Source: Coxiellaceae bacterium
GTDB lineage: Bacteria > Pseudomonadota > Gammaproteobacteria > Coxiellales > Coxiellaceae
DNA: 5,277 nt
Assembly: GCA_014238445.1 (NCBI GenBank)
Contig: JABABC010000130.1
Location: 1 to 5,277, forward strand
Reading direction: 5' to 3'
The notes below the pieces were generated by a model, which was given only the letters and a program-made list of their open reading frames with translations, ran no database searches and was not told where the DNA came from. Made by a program: the position numbers and the translations under genes. This document shows positions 4,497 through 5,277 of this stretch, piece after piece (position 1 is the first letter of the stretch; each line of letters begins with the position of its first letter).

Positions 4497-5277
4497 CTAG
4501 GCCTTATTATACACCTCATCGTGGCGAACCAGGTTATCATCATACTGCTGTTGAATAGACTCCAGTGATTGCCCGCTGGCTTCTGGCATCCAAAGAAAAC
4601 ACACACACCAATAAACCAAAGCACTAGCAGCAAAAATACCATAAATCTGCGCAACACCGAATTGATTCAGCAACATAGGGAAATAACTGGCTAGCACAGC
4701 ACCTGAACACGAACTAAAAAACAAACACAACGCCATTCCTTTAGCACGCACCACTGTGGGTAACAGTTCTGCAAACACCAACCAAACCACCAAGCCCGGA
4801 CCCACCGCAAAACTCACTATAAAACCTAATAGACCTATGATAGATAGCACACCATCACCCTGCGGTGATAACGACAGCAGAGGCAGCAGCGCTAAACCCG
4901 ACTCAAAGAAAAACACACCCGCAATACCCGTTAGTAACAAGCGCCTGCGACCCCAGCGGTCAACTAACAGTAATCCCACCACCGTCCCCACACAGTTCAA
5001 CACACCAATACCGACTGAACCCAGCATCGCTACCTGATTAGAGCTCACCCCTGCTGACTTTAAGAGATAAGGCGCATACTGCAAGAGGGCATTAACCCCA
5101 GTCCATTGATTTAATATGGCCACGGCTATACCTAATAACAAAGGCCAGAGTATGGCAGGCTTGATATAGCCCCGCCAGCCTAACTGTGACGACACCAGGC
5201 TGCGACGTATAGCCGCTTGAGTGTTACCAACAGCATCAGCACCAAGCAATTGCACGAGCACCTGCTCAGCACGTTGA
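4497..5277 (-). CDS. sugar-porter family MFS transporter, C-terminal half (5' end outside window)
   Basis: The frame is open to the right edge; the GTG at 5259-5261 is internal, since the preceding codons (QRAEQ) continue the cytoplasmic loop. About 259 residues are visible, covering helices 7-12 of a 12-helix major facilitator. Counting from V at 5261: NQWTGVNALLQYAP (51-64) is the helix-7 sugar-binding motif with Asn replacing the first Gln of QQxxGxN. DRWGRRRLL (101-109) is the conserved loop motif. GPGLVVW...AELLP...VRAKG (154-175) is helix 10 and its exit. PEASGQSLESI (226-236) matches the PETKG-type ending. Relatives include XylE and the GLUTs, which carry hexoses or pentoses, often with protons. 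The helix-10 PxP seen in many sugar porters is LVV here, so the substrate could differ. It ends with a 28-residue polar tail after PEASG. It is followed after 87 bases by the SIMPL-like gene. Confidence 0.93.
   Translation of the reverse strand, partial: QRAEQVLVQLLGADAVGNTQAAIRRSLVSSQLGWRGYIKPAILWPLLLGIAVAILNQWTGVNALLQYAPYLLKSAGVSSNQVAMLGSVGIGVLNCVGTVVGLLLVDRWGRRRLLLTGIAGVFFFESGLALLPLLSLSPQGDGVLSIIGLLGFIVSFAVGPGLVVWLVFAELLPTVVRAKGMALCLFFSSCSGAVLASYFPMLLNQFGVAQIYGIFAASALVYWCVCFLWMPEASGQSLESIQQQYDDNLVRHDEVYNKA

Noticed and set aside
4406..4657. 83-codon minus-strand frame bridging the transporter end and the SIMPL-like start
   Set aside because: It overlaps the conserved PEASG ending of the transporter in another frame and has no motif or ribosome binding site.

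Overview
The window is bacterial, moderately AT-rich, and most likely from a gammaproteobacterium. That assignment is an inference from the small RRM protein, sigma70-type promoters, signal peptides and Shine-Dalgarno sites; nothing here fixes the species. No rRNA, tRNA, CRISPR array or intact mobile element was seen. Gene density is low, with three non-coding stretches of about 300 to 460 bases, which fits an accessory or slowly decaying region.

Layout from left to right. Positions 1-166 hold two perfect hairpins, one of which (68-92) is a good intrinsic terminator for the leftward gene at 167-418. That gene encodes an 83-residue single-RRM RNA-binding protein. Its upstream region (419-878) contains a possible 14-codon hydrophobic micro-ORF with a strong ribosome binding site. 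The micro-ORF runs into a weak hairpin and a seven-T run, so it looks like a leader-peptide/attenuator arrangement. At 879-2006, leftward, is the most notable gene: a secreted amino-acid-binding domain (S1) interrupted by M1, a pore loop and M2, then S2. This is the architecture of a prokaryotic ionotropic glutamate receptor. It has an excellent sigma70 promoter at 2051-2079.

A divergent intergenic region (2007-2408) is crowded with inverted repeats. Two of them lie over a candidate rightward promoter for the gene at 2409-3161, an unrecognised protein with an N-terminal domain, a Pro/Thr/Ser-rich linker, one membrane helix and a short tail. Positions 3162-3521 contain a possible decayed coding remnant and a terminator for the next leftward gene. 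That gene (3522-4409) encodes a secreted protein with a SIMPL-like fold pattern and a Cys/Trp-rich tail, and it has its own promoter in the 87-base gap behind the last gene. The last gene (4497 to beyond the right edge, leftward) is the C-terminal half of a sugar-porter-family MFS transporter.

The genes do not form one obvious pathway. Four of the five main products are envelope-associated: a periplasmic-ligand-gated channel, a bitopic membrane protein, a secreted SIMPL-like protein and a sugar porter. The strongest candidates for new biology are the channel's non-canonical pore, the operator-like dyads over the neighbouring promoter, and the micro-ORF/attenuator upstream of the RRM gene.
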